A DNA stretch of 64,000 bases from assembly GCA_963969595.1 (NCBI GenBank), contig OZ018408.1, positions 48,733,022 through 48,797,021 of the forward strand. Direction: 5' to 3'. A model generated the notes under the pieces. It worked only from the letters and a program-made list of their open reading frames with translations, had not been told where the DNA came from and searched no databases. This DNA comes from Neckera pumila. Its lineage: Eukaryota; Streptophyta; Bryopsida; Hypnales; Neckeraceae. How positions within the stretch are numbered: position 1 is the stretch's first letter; each line of letters opens with the position of its first letter. Positions 32,667 to 50,049 of this stretch are shown here, piece after piece. The translations under genes and the position numbers were made by a program.

Positions 32667-33394
32667 TTTACTATCCGCATGACAAAGCTCTGCAAATTAA
32701 ACTGAAAAAAGCGACAGAATCCCGACATAAACGCACTCAAACTCTGCAATTCAAATAAATTATTGTGAAAGAAAAATCTATTTCATCGCTGATTGTTAAG
32801 AATTTGAAGTTCGTTACGCTGAGGGCCGTACTCATAGCATCATCCATGGTTCACATTTCAATGGAACGCATGAAAGTTTTCAATGGCAGGAGGATTCTCT
32901 GATGGAAAATTCATATTTTAGCAGGTGAAGTGATTCCTGATTCAGTAGCTGGCTTTCTATTCTTGTATTTTGTCTAACGAACCTTGACTTTATAGCAACT
33001 AATTTCTCATGGGCACGAGACCTTCATTAAAGAACTGAATGACAGTCACGAAGGAGAGGAATGATGAGCATTTCAAGAATTTCAAGAATAAAAGAATAAC
33101 TCCAAGGTTGAATGTACCATAATCAAACGACGGATGTCCAACGGCCTCATACTAGTCATCAGTGAAGTGTCTGTTAATGAATGTACAATTTAGACTGTGT
33201 CACAATTTAGATGCGAGTTTCACATCATTCACACTCTGGAAGGACTGAGAAACCGGTCTGCACCTTCAGAAAGCCAGCTATCATGATTGCGATAAACGAA
33301 TGGAAAATCAGTGACAATCGAAAATCAGCCATTTCAATTTCCATGACAAGCTCGAAGCACAAGGTCGTCACGGACATGAGCTCTTCCGTTTTCT
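32667..33394. other. Region between two convergent genes
   Basis: Presumed 3' flanks of the CCDC103-like gene (+) and the LYR-like gene (-). I see no further coding exon. Confidence 0.4.
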
Positions 33395-33763
33395 TCACCT
33401 CGAGGCATTGTTGTCCTCATCCTGTAGAGTCACTCCAAGTGCCGGCCGTGGCAATCCCAGCAGCTCTTCCTTGATCATGGCAGCCTCAGCATGCTGTGCA
33501 GCCATGCGACCTGCTTCATAGTACATGTGGTTGAATAATGCACGTGCAGCCCTGCCAAAAGATTCGACTTTCAGAAAGAAAATTCTCACGTGGTTTGTCC
33601 ATCATCACATGTCCATATTCAAGCAAGACAAGCCAATGACTGTTTTGCAAGACAAGAGAGCTTACGCTTGTTTCTGCTCTTCAATTTTTTCAGAGTCAGT
33701 CTCATGCATGTTTCGTCTAAACTGTTCCCGTACGATCGATTTGAGTACCTCCCTGTTCCCATT
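33395..33763 (-). CDS. LYR-like protein, last two exons
   Basis: Two exons join cleanly with GT-AG borders: 33763-33666 and 33551-33395 (stop). The joined peptide contains REVLKSIVREQFRRN, HETDSEKIEEQKQAAARAL and then YYEAGRMAAQHAEAAMIKEE, ending 16 residues after LGLPRP. The pattern of basic helix, F-R-x-N and (D/E)-x-x-K-I-E-E followed by a second helix fits the C-terminal half of small Complex1_LYR proteins, which act in mitochondrial iron-sulfur and respiratory-complex assembly. The N-terminal exon with the L-Y-R tripeptide could not be located upstream, so the family call is tentative and the start is unknown. It faces the CCDC103-like gene tail to tail. Confidence 0.45.
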
Positions 33764-34890
33764 CTGCCCCACAAGCAATTGAAGTTAGCAACAGGGGAAA
33801 TAAATTAAAAAATCATGAAGTAAAGCACTCACCGAGACATAATGGGCACGATTCCATGAGAACAGAAAGTTGCATTGCTACAAGGATTACTCACAACGTA
33901 TTGAAAAAGTCTTATCACAGCATGTGGAGTCGAAATTAGCATGCAAACCAAAAAAAACGTTAATCATGTCCACGCTGGGACACATTTATGCTTTTGGCTT
34001 CTGGTTGGTTCTGTGGACCTGATGCTTAGAAGAACCCCATTCAGAGGAAGAGCCCTAATCCCGACTTCGGAGTGCTCTTCGAATATCCTCGTAAATTGAA
34101 AATACGTGACAAGGGTGGAATAGCTGCTTGCTAGCCCGTTCAGGCTGTTTTCCTTACGACCCAACCATAGATTTCGGAAAAAGGAGTCCCTTAGGAGTTA
34201 ACTTCTTGACACTACACTTGAGGTAGGACTTCGTTGCCTCCCATACCCTATGGGTCTGCACAACGGGTCCCGTATTGTACCCTGCCCAATTTTTCTCATT
34301 CCCAAGTAATATGAACACACTACTCTATTTTACAGTCTGAAAATACAGTCCAGATTTTCCAACCCAAGCCGTGAATCGCATACGCAAAACTATATAGCCC
34401 AATGAAAGATCATCGCACCTGACTTCCTATGTAATCCGCCCGTCGCAAACATTCCCGAAACAACTGCACAACTCACAATTTCCCGTGTCAGCCTCAAAAC
34501 GCCAAACCTCCAAGCATCAAGCAGATCGTCTCTACTACCGGAAGATGCAAATAAGGAAATTCCGAGCCAGATTTTAGAAGATTCCGAATATCGGCGATGA
34601 AAGAACCAACCAGAAACCCTAAATTGGACAGGAATGATGAAAGAAATAGGTAAGGACGAATTAAAGAACGTACGCAACGAGCGTTGTGGGCGATGTAGGT
34701 AGGGATGCCAAGTTGCATGATGAGCAAGGAGAGCTTGCAAGCAGCAAGAGATTTCAGGGAGCCGAGTGCGGGGAGCCTTGAATGCACCGCAATTTGGCAC
34801 CAACGTTGCCTGCAATTGCCACTCCTATCAGTGGAAATTAACAATCGGAGCAGGAATGCAGGATCCCAGTATGAAGCTTTCAAATCCCAA
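33764..34890 (-). other. Probable upstream part of the minus-strand gene, unresolved
   Basis: Composition is gene-like. Frames on the minus strand (for example 34494-34883) could include a first exon with a possible donor near 34675, but no reading gives a recognisable domain. I do not propose a coding model. Confidence 0.3.
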
Positions 34891-36579
34891 TACCGGTGTC
34901 TTTACCGTCCGTTCGCCTCGGTACTTGGATTTGCTCGCACCGGTATGTTACGAAGTCACCACACGATGATTGCCAGATCACCCAAACACTTTACACCTTC
35001 AGTTTTCCCTTTCATCAGAACTCCCAAAACCTTGCGTCCTCGGTTTCCAGCGCAGTAACGCTCGAGGTTGAGTTCCACCAATCGACCACGCGTCGCGCGG
35101 TTCAACACTCTCTCTCTCTCACTCTCTCCTTTTTGAAATCGCAATCGCCTGCAATTGCAATCGCCATAGCTGCCACTGCGAAGCTCGATCGCTTGCCTGC
35201 CGCAACATTGACGCCCTTTGCCCGTGCGAGATTAATCGGTTCCTTTCTCCAGGTTCTCGGATTCTCGCTCTTCCGTGATTTTTTGCATTGTGTGGTCTGT
35301 GCGGACTGTGTCGCTTTGGACATGCGTGCGGGATTAGCACATTGTGAGCTTCGGAGGATTTGAAGTTGTGATGCATCCTGTGTTGTGCTCGGGTATGTGA
35401 TTTTGATTTCACCTGGATCTATTCCAATCATATAACTCGACGGTTGGCTTGCTGTGTGTAGTGCAAGAGTATGTTCCATATCGCTTATCATTATGCTTAA
35501 TGTTCTTGAGCGAATTAGAGGATTAAGTAAGACGAAGAAATTCACTATATCGGAATTCGTGTTGTATTCTGGTCTCTCTTGAATGATTGCGTAGTTGTGC
35601 CGTGGAGAGTGATTGAAAACGTAGAGAGAGTGAGAGTGAAAGTGAGAGAGAGAGAGGAGTGAACTGGAGACATGCTCCTCTTAGTATCGTGCATCCTGGA
35701 GATGGTCCGAGCAGGTTTTAAAAAGCAAAGACGTGGAAGGGATTTGATTTGGCGTGTTGTTGTGATTTTGGATCTACAGTCAGTTGACTCGCCGTCCAGT
35801 GTTTTTAAGTGAGCATTATTTATATACATCATAGATTTTAATGACATTGTCGGAATAGGTTACAAATAGATTAAATTGAGAAAAATTTATGGACTCTACA
35901 ACTAGTGTAATGCCTCAAGAACCTGCCCAGGAATGTGCATCACCTCTGATAGAATTGTGCGGATGAGTAGGACTTATACCAAATGCGGTTGTTGATACCT
36001 CTGTTACTGGAAATTGTCAAATGGCTGACCTTAGAGATTGTTCACAGTATCGTGTATTCTTTGTTACAGCTTCAAAGTTTTCAAAGTATTTTATTCTTAA
36101 GGAAACCGGTTACTTTCACACAGTTCGTTGTTGTCCCATGGAGCTCAATTGGACTGAATTTTGCAATCTCACTCTCTGTTTTCTGTGGTACTTGTTGGGA
36201 TGACACTTTGCTTGTAACGACGCAGGATCTCGAACCTTCGTGTGATATAAGTGATACCTGTGACAATGTCTGTGATAAGCTGGTCCTTTTGGAAGATACT
36301 GCCTATTCTTTTCAATGCTAAAATCGACTCTCTAAACCATCTATGCTCAAGTGACGTGGAGAATGACTACTTCAAAGTTACGGGGTTGTGTTCTGTGTTG
36401 CATTTACAGTATTGTGGATCGTTTGGAGCTGAGCACAACTGGTGGGGGAGATGTATATCAAGGGTTGCTGACTCATGTGTTTTACATATGTGTCCAGTAA
36501 AGCCCTACTCCAGGACAGTGAGTCTTCAAGCTGAGGATCCTCTTCAAGAAGTTTAATTGGGAAGTCGGAGTCTGTACAT
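34891..36579 (+). promoter_or_regulatory. Upstream region of the malic-enzyme gene
   Basis: This 1.7-kb stretch separates the minus-strand gene from the malic-enzyme start. It contains a pyrimidine (CT) tract at 35106-35130 and a purine (GA) tract at 35622-35658, both common in plant promoters and leaders. The first tract sits next to a CG-rich patch (CCACGCGTCGCGCGG at 35087-35101). The overlapping frames here share no domain. A leader exon is possible but not demonstrable. Confidence 0.45.
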
Positions 36580-42779
<6,200 letters not shown>

Positions 42780-43499
42780 ACTTAAAACTGCGGTGTACAA
42801 GTTCGGAGTCTGGAAGAGACACCATCCTCAGGACATTTACCAAGGAGATCATTCATTGCCATCAATTGAATAAAAATTGTGCACATTCCTTTTTGAGAAT
42901 TCCAATTGGCGCATTTTTTGTGTGCAGCTTAGCCTCCTTGCATAATCAATTAGGTTCTGTTTCTGGTTTAATAAACGTGTAGTCACTCCAGGATAAGTGT
43001 TAAATGTTGCATCATTCGATAAGTACTGTTTCATATCTGCATTTCCACATGAGAGAGTTTAGATATGATCCTTCTCTGTTTGATCAATCCCATTTTTATA
43101 AAAAATTCATAGATGTATCAATAAGAGAAGCGAGTGTATATCGGCACGTATTTCAAATGAGCTTATCAGATGGAAAATTCTATAGATCAATTTGTTTAAT
43201 CTTTAGACCAACTTTGTTATTCTAAAGGTTTGAAATGAAAAAATTGCAACTCAAAACATATTGATTTATTTAGTATATGATTTTAATTTACTATGTCCTA
43301 TTTCTTCAAAAAAGAATATGCACAATGCTTCAAATTGCAAGTCACCTTGCACCAAGAGCTATTTAACACTATTGCATTGGAGCTAATACTATTGTGTTCC
43401 AAATCCAAATCAATTATTAAATTATCACAAATTTAACACAAAATCATTTCAGACTAGGCTTAAGGTAATATCATTTGAGAATCAACAGTATAGGGCCTT
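42780..43499. other. 3' flank of the malic-enzyme gene
   Basis: Presumed 3' UTR and downstream AT-rich sequence; no other gene is seen before the minisatellite. Confidence 0.5.
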
Positions 43500-44225
43500 T
43501 TCTTGACTAATGTAATCATGAAGCATCTAGTGACACAACTAATTACATAACTAAATAATAAATGAACAAAATCAAGCACCTAGTATAAGCACCTAGTGAC
43601 ACAACTAGTCACATCACTAGAGAATGAATGAACAAAAATAAAGTACCTAGTGTAAGCACCTCATATAAGCATCTAGTGACACGACTAATCACATTACTAG
43701 AAAATAAATGAACAAAAATCAAGCACCCAGTGTGACAGGGCTAGTCACATCACTAAAGAATGTGAACAAAAATTCAGCATAGGGCTAGTTACATCACCAA
43801 AGAATGAATGAACAACAATCAAGCACCTAGTGTGATAGGGCTAGTCATGTCACTAAAGAATGAATGACAAAAATCAAGCACCTAACGTGACATGGCCAAT
43901 CACATTACTAAGGAATGAATGAACAAAAATCAAGCAAAGTGGGGCTAGTCATATCACTAAAGAATGAATGAACAAAGATTGTCAACCTTGATCAAAGATT
44001 ATCAACCTTGAACAAAAATTGCCTACCTTGTACATAAATCATGAAGCATTGAGTGCCATGTACTAGTCACATCACTAAAGAATAAACAAAAATTGCCTAC
44101 TTTGCACCAAAATTATGAAGCACTGAGTACCAGTGTAAGTCACATCACTAAAGAATGAACAAAAATTATTTTTTCAGTAATTTTGAAGTACTTAAAAGTG
44201 GTAGTGTAAGTCACATCACTAAATA
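43500..44225. repeat. Minisatellite with a roughly 50-70 bp unit
   Basis: About ten diverged tandem units share the core CTAGTCACATCACTAAAGAA followed by TGAATGAACAAAAATCAAGC. Unit length varies through insertion of ACCTAGTGTAAGC-like blocks, and towards the right a TTGCCTACCTTG variant replaces part of the unit. It starts about 700 bp after the malic-enzyme stop. Confidence 0.85.
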
Positions 44226-46053
44226 ATTGCCCCAAAAAACGTTTTTTTTCTACATATTTGGATGCACTTCATCCATTTTTTATAATTTCTACAAGAAGCT
44301 CTGGAAGACATTCATAATCTTCGCGCACCACAGATGCCACGAATTTTCTTTAGGTTTTAAAGTAGTTTTGGCTAAAACAATAACATTGAAGGAATTGTTT
44401 TTAGATCACTGGTTGCAGTAAAAATCTGGGAATAGATGTACACAATCCCACAATATAAAATAAAAGAGTATGTGATGGACATGTTGTATTTAGAAAATGA
44501 TCATGATCCATCTACTACATAGGAAGAAAACTTTGATCAAAGTGAGCATATAAATAGGTCTTCTTTGGAATGTTTGAAAAGTATGAATGCAATATGTCAG
44601 CATAGTCTCAAAGAGAAAAGGTACAAGCAAAATGTTTTGGATTATGAATACATGGTGATAAGGTTGCCAAATAGAAAAAAACCACATGCAAATACAAATA
44701 TAATTTCTCTAAATATATGAATACAATAAACAAAACAACTGGATTTGGAATATAGGTGATTGCAAGAAACACTTGTCTTATTTTTTGACAAGTCCCCTTC
44801 GCCTTAGATAGGTGGTTTTTTGCTCATAACTTTTGTATTGTATGTTAGGTTTATACGAAAATTGAAATAAATTCATATATGATAGTTGTAAATATTAAGT
44901 CATTTTATTTTTATTTTTTTCAAATTAATTTATTAATTTTTAATAGCCTCCAATAGGATATCTACCTTAGCCATTTTGGGGGATTTAGTACTATTTTGAT
45001 CTAGAAAGGCAAATTTGAAGCTCAAAATTGGGATGCAAAGACTAAATTTATACAATTCTACAAAGAGATTTTTGAAAAATAGCAAATTTTTCACTTTCCA
45101 CATGTGCTCAAAGTGCAAATAACACAATTTTTGAGCATATGTGGAAAGTACAGATAACACAATTTTTTTCCCAAAGATGAAAATGGTTGAGAATGAGTAC
45201 CTTCAAGTTAGAAAAAATAGATACTTTTATTGCATTGTTTTGAATTTTTCTGAATATTTTCTAAAAATCAAACATCTAAGTGTCCATTTTCTTGGTATCT
45301 TCCATGATGCATTTTTGTGCATAACTTTTAGAGAAAAAAATTTCTAGGTCAGAATTTTTAGAGACATATTATTTTCATGCTTACAAACTATCTATATTTT
45401 ATTTCATTTTAAAAGAATTTATTCCAAAAGTCATAGTACTCACTGAAATAGGCCGTTTTGAGCCCAAACCAACAAGTATTTCTTGCAATGACCTGTATAT
45501 AGAATCTTTATTGAAAACACGTATAAATTCTTGAATGCAGTATTTTTTATTAATAAAAGTATACAACAATAGAGATATAGGCTGCAAGTACCATAGTGGC
45601 AATAATTCTAAAGAAAAAGGTTATAAAATTCTACAAAAAATTTGATTTTACACAAGATTTTGTTGTACATAGATGGAGACACCATATCCTTTAGGCCTTC
45701 CCTCTTTTGCTACGGTGGCTGGCCAAATAGCACATTCTTTTGTCACTATTCCTCCAAAAATGCTCTTCAATTTATTTGTTGTTCCCCTTACGTATACATG
45801 TAGATCGTACGTCTCACATCTTTTGTGCTTTTTTCTATATATTTCACGGTGATATAATCATGCATAAACTCCATAATTTCCATATTTGTCCATAATTTCC
45901 TCATTGTATTTTTATAAATGATGCTTTATACACAAAAAAACTCCCTTCCTAACAATTAGATTCCAAATTCTTGTTGAATTTTTCCTAATTTTTGTATTAC
46001 ACATCTTTAGAATCACTTTTAGATCTTGTGGGACTTAAAAGATTAACATGTCC
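44226..46053. other. Gene-free stretch
   Basis: No supported gene. One small inverted repeat stands out: CTTTCCACATGTGCTCAAA at 45092-45110 and its inverse TTTGAGCATATGTGGAAAG at 45133-45151. Confidence 0.5.
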
Positions 46054-46056
46054 TTA

Positions 46057-46428
46057 GAGCATCATCAATCCAATTCTCTAAAGGACTCAATAAATTATTA
46101 TATTTATTTTTGCTTGGTCTTAAATTAGAACTTGCCATTACTATCATTGGAAGTACATAAAAAATCTCATTAAATAGGTACATTAAAAATTTGGATTTGA
46201 AAATGGGACAAACAAAAGAGAGCCCATCGAATGCAAGCTAAAAGACAAAAAATTTGATGTGCCACTACAAATCATGCTTAAATAGGGCAGCGACACTTCA
46301 AATTTTCAAATTTGAAGTAATAATGCACCCCCAATGATACAATAGTAATCACAATACTAATTTTATACCAAGTAAAAGATAATAAGTTAATTTAATGAGT
46401 CTTTGCGAGAATTGGATTGATGATGCTC
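46057..46428. mobile_element. Tourist-like foldback MITE with GAGCATC ends
   Basis: About 41-bp inverted ends starting GAGCATCATCAATCCAATTC, flanked by TTA on both sides (46054-46056, 46429-46431), the PIF/Harbinger duplication. The 372-bp interior is a partial hairpin sharing words with the foldback copies at 24085-24850. A lone left end of the same type (TTA-GAGCATCGCCAATTCGCC) sits at 47585 without a visible partner. Confidence 0.8.
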
Positions 46429-46431
46429 TTA

Positions 46432-47399
46432 AGGCATCCTCAATGCATTTACTATAGATGTCTTTCCATCAAGATGAAGTTCTAACTTTTCACTAGTTTA
46501 TAATTAGAACTTAAAATTAATCATTAGAAGTGCATCCAATGTACACTCAAGTCTAGTGGGAATTTTGTGGGAATTTTGCGGGAATTTTGTTTCCAAGCAA
46601 ATTGAATAAAAAATTTATGAACTTCCAGAAGCTCTAGCATACTAAAAAATGGACAAATTTCCAGACCACAAATTATGTTGGAATCGTGAAGATTACTTTG
46701 ACCATCACAACAAGTATATACATGTGAATTCAATATCATACAACAATTTAAATATTTTCTAAACACTATTGGCCATTTAGTGTTGCCACCTTTTGTTGAA
46801 ATTACGACTTGCATTCTATTGGGCTTATCAGAAATGAGCATTTGCAATTGATGTAGCGATACTTGATTCCTACCGCTTGAATTGTTTGTATCATCTCTTG
46901 TTTGTTCTTCAGACTATTCCGATGCTACAACAAATCTATGACTATCTTCGAAAGATTCTCTATGGTGAATTAGAAGTCCAAACTAACATCTTCATACCAT
47001 GAGCTTGCCTCCACTTTGAGGAAGCTATAATATGATACAAATACACTTTACTAATATTCCAACGGAACTTGTGGTTTGAAAATCTATGCATTTTTTAGCA
47101 TGTTTGAAGCATCTTGAAGTTCATGAACTTCTTGCTAGCTGAATCTACCTGGGATAGAAAATGCATAAGATTATTGTACCCCACTGTACAATACTTTGAA
47201 TGCGCTTCCAATGATAGAAATTTTAGGTTCTAATGACAAAGCAATGAAAAGTTATATTTGGTGGGGCAATATACTGCTCATATTGAAAACTCCCTTACTC
47301 ATTTTCACTTAGCCTTGAAATTTCAGTATTTCAAATTACAATTTTACTCTTAAAGTAAATTATTTTAAAAGAGGGCCCAACATGACATTTCATTTGGCT
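46432..47399. other. Gene-free stretch
   Basis: The first 80 bp begin GGCATCCTCAATGCATTTAC and may be the start of another GAGCATC-type element. Nothing else is recognisable. Confidence 0.4.
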
Positions 47400-47590
47400 T
47401 CTTAATCCATAAATGGCGCCGTGGCCATTTTCTGGTCTATGAATGAGAGAAAATCCTTCTATGTGATTGTATAGGACAAAACAACAACTATTCATCCTTA
47501 GAGTTTTGTGTGGAAAGGAGAGATCATGTACAGTAGTTTGACCTCCAGTGAGCACTTTTGTTTTTTTCAAAGTAGATGATGTTAGAGCAT
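47400..47590 (-). repeat. Dispersed coding-like repeat (GGQT peptide), copy 2
   Basis: Minus-strand partner of 25880-26040. The minus frame reads GGQTTVHDLSF, then RMNSCCFVL. A MITE end at about 47585 cuts its upstream side. Confidence 0.45.
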
Positions 47591-47736
47591 CGCCAATTCG
47601 CCACGGCTGAGACGGCAAGTGGGTCTTGGCGGACCCTATGAGCCAGCCCGGCCAGTGTATCCCACCTGCTCCCTACGGCAACACGGGATGGGGACAGTGA
47701 CTTGGTATTTGACTCATTTATTTATTAATATGAGGA

Positions 47737-47812
47737 CCAATTGGGGGTCATTTTCATTTATGAGAGGGCCTATTGGGGGTCATTTTCATTTATGAGAGGG
47801 CCTATTGGGGCC
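47737..47812. repeat. 32-bp tandem repeat, about 2.4 copies
   Basis: Unit: ATTGGGGGTCATTTTC followed by ATTTATGAGAGGGCCT, repeated head to tail with almost no divergence, implying recent expansion. Confidence 0.85.
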
Positions 47813-48119
47813 TATTTCGGTATCTCAAAAACAGCAAAGAATGGACATTCAAAGTCATTCCCATGCCACTCACGAGACACTAGAGTTGGCTATCCACTCT
47901 TCAATTTTGGCCATGGCCGACTATATTTTGGCCCTTGCCGTGCATGGCGTAGGGCATTACATCTGACTAGGCTCTGAGACTCCCTAGGTTTGTACCACTT
48001 CCCGTGCAATTGTGGGGCTGCTCTCATAAGGTAGACGACCCTTTTCTGATCACCCCTCTATTTTGGTGATATAGACTATTGTCTTTCCATGAATTTGTGG
48101 CTCAATTCCCGAAGTAGGT

Positions 48120-48370
48120 GTAGTGCAATATGATTGGCTGCAAGGCGGTCAATATTGTAATCAGCCTATGGTCAAAAATAGAAAGGTCTATATCATCATT
48201 ATAGGTCTAAGAGAATCTTCCACTAAAAAATTCATAGTAATTATCTTTTTGGAAGAATATGTACACAGGACAAATTCCGTACAGAGGACAAATTCCGCAC
48301 TCAAAAAACCTATGCTCCAAATATGCATAATTGCTTAAGTGGTTGAAAATGGGTTGGTTACCCTAGGACT
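48120..48370. repeat. Dispersed repeat, copy 2
   Basis: Same-orientation partner of 28110-28400 (see there). It contains a local duplication of AGGACAAATTCCG at about 48267-48296. Confidence 0.55.
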
Positions 48371-48582
48371 TGTTTCCATGGGGTGTGGAGGAGGTCCAGA
48401 GCTGGACCTCCACGCCTCCAGTGCTGCAAAAGGCGCAAACAACACTGGAGGTTCTGGACATCCGATTGGACCTTTTTTTCTGGGCTGTTCTTCTTATGAA
48501 GATTTCTGAGATTTTATCCTTCCCTAACCGTGGTCAGCCTTAATGGGGCCTCCAAATCCAGCCTCCATGGAAACTAACCCTT
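48366..48582. mobile_element. Possible MITE with TTTCCATGG ends
   Basis: AGGACTTGTTTCCATGGGG on the left returns inverted as CCTCCATGGAAACTAACCCT on the right, about 217 bp overall. An inner block of GGACCTCCA-type inverted motifs lies at 48390-48420. The target duplication is not clear. Confidence 0.45.
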
Positions 48583-48695
48583 ACAATGCCAAAAGAGATG
48601 ATTTCCATGGTCACCAGCCCGATGTTCAAGGGTTAACTTTTGCGCTTTGGAACCATTGAGCACTCAGCACTGTTTCTCCCCCAACTTGAAGAGTC

Positions 48696-48941
48696 AATAA
48701 AATAAAACAAAATAAAACAAATAAAACAAAATAAAATAAAATAAAACAAAACAAAACAAAACAAAACAAAACAAAACAAAACAAAATAAAATAAAATAAA
48801 ATAAAATAAAATAAAATAAAATAAAATAAAATAAAATAAAATAAAATAAAATAAAACAAAACAAAACAAAACAAAATAAAATAAAATAAAATAAAATAAA
48901 ATAAAATAAAATAAAATAAAATAAAATAAAATAAAATAAAA
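48696..48941. repeat. AAAAT/AAAAC pentanucleotide microsatellite
   Basis: About 50 pentanucleotide units. They occur in blocks: AAAAC-rich, then AAAAT, AAAAC and AAAAT again. The long FILFYF-type antisense frames over it are artefacts of the repeat. Confidence 0.98.
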
Positions 48942-49482
48942 TTCCTTACTGACGGATACCAAAGAGACAACAGGGACAGAATTCACAGATTTTCAACAGA
49001 ATGCATCAAACCCAGACGAACCAAAAGGCTGGCGAAACCCGAATTGACCCCCTTTATTTGTGTAAAAAAACAAAAACAAAAACCCGAGTTGATGTGTGTC
49101 AAAAAAACCCAAAAAAACCCGAGTTGATGCAAAATCATGAACTTAGTCAACAGAATCTGTAGGGTCGGTGCCAGCGACTTTTTGATTCCGATTCATGCTT
49201 ATCTCACTTAGACTATGAGACAAAATTGGCCCACTTGGTAAATGCTATCCGGCAACTGCTGATCTGTGAGAAAATGGGAACAGTACACGTGGCATAGACT
49301 AGGCAATCAGTGAGAAAACATGCCAGGAATTTGGCAATTGGCATGTTCTACAAAACCACCTTGCTAAGCCCTTTTGTAAGTTAGTGCATTTTGCCAAAGC
49401 ATCAAATCAAAGGCCATCACACTCCAGATTCCTGATCCACTGCATCACACTAATTTGAATAAATTTGATTTCAAAAATTGTA

Positions 49483-49734
49483 CTACCTCTGTCCCACTAA
49501 AAAGCTCCTTATTTTATCTCATGATTTTCTTATACTAATTTCATTGACCATGTTGTAAAATGTATAATTCAGAATGGTCTAAATTTTATATCACCACAAT
49601 CCATGAAGAACATTGTATCTGTTCAATGCAACCAAAATAAAAATTGGACCCAAGCAAGCTTCCAATATGCGTACTCAAAAGTACTAAAAAAAATAGGAGG
49701 TAAAATCAAGAGCTTTTTAGTGGGACAGAGGTAG
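49483..49734. mobile_element. Stowaway-type MITE (Tc1/mariner)
   Basis: Perfect 25-bp inverted ends beginning CTACCTCTGTCCCACTAAAA with TA on both sides (49481-49482, 49735-49736). The terminus matches the CTCCCTCYGT consensus of plant Stowaway elements; 252 bp, no coding capacity. It lies about 300 bp downstream of the SPX-RING stop codon. Confidence 0.95.
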
Positions 49735-50049
49735 TAACTCATAGCCAAGAAAGCGGAGATTCAATTGAATGGCAGTATTACTTTTGCTGTATTGATTTCA
49801 GAATTGTTCACTACAGGATCCTTTAGTACCAGGGGAGCGGAAACCGTATGCGGAAACTGGCAGGGAACTACAGAGGTAATGCTCCAATTAGTACAAGCTA
49901 CGAACTTACATTCACATTCGCACTTGTGCCTTGTGGCAGAGAATCCTGTCACAATCGATTATATGCATCTGAGTTTCTAGAAATAAAAGGACCCTAAAAA
50001 TGAAAAAAAGACGAAAGATTCACCCTCGAGTTCTACATTGCCGAGTCCG

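Noticed and set aside
34494..34883. 129-codon minus frame with hydrophobic stretches considered as a membrane protein
   Set aside because: A likely donor site interrupts it near 34675, the second half resembles intron sequence, and no family is recognisable.
43500..44225. Regularly spaced repeats considered as a CRISPR-like array
   Set aside because: Units vary in length, spacers are themselves related, and the context is a eukaryotic intergenic region: an ordinary minisatellite.
48626..48986. 114- and 117-codon minus-strand frames of repeating F-I-L-F-Y residues
   Set aside because: They are translations of the AAAAT/AAAAC microsatellite.
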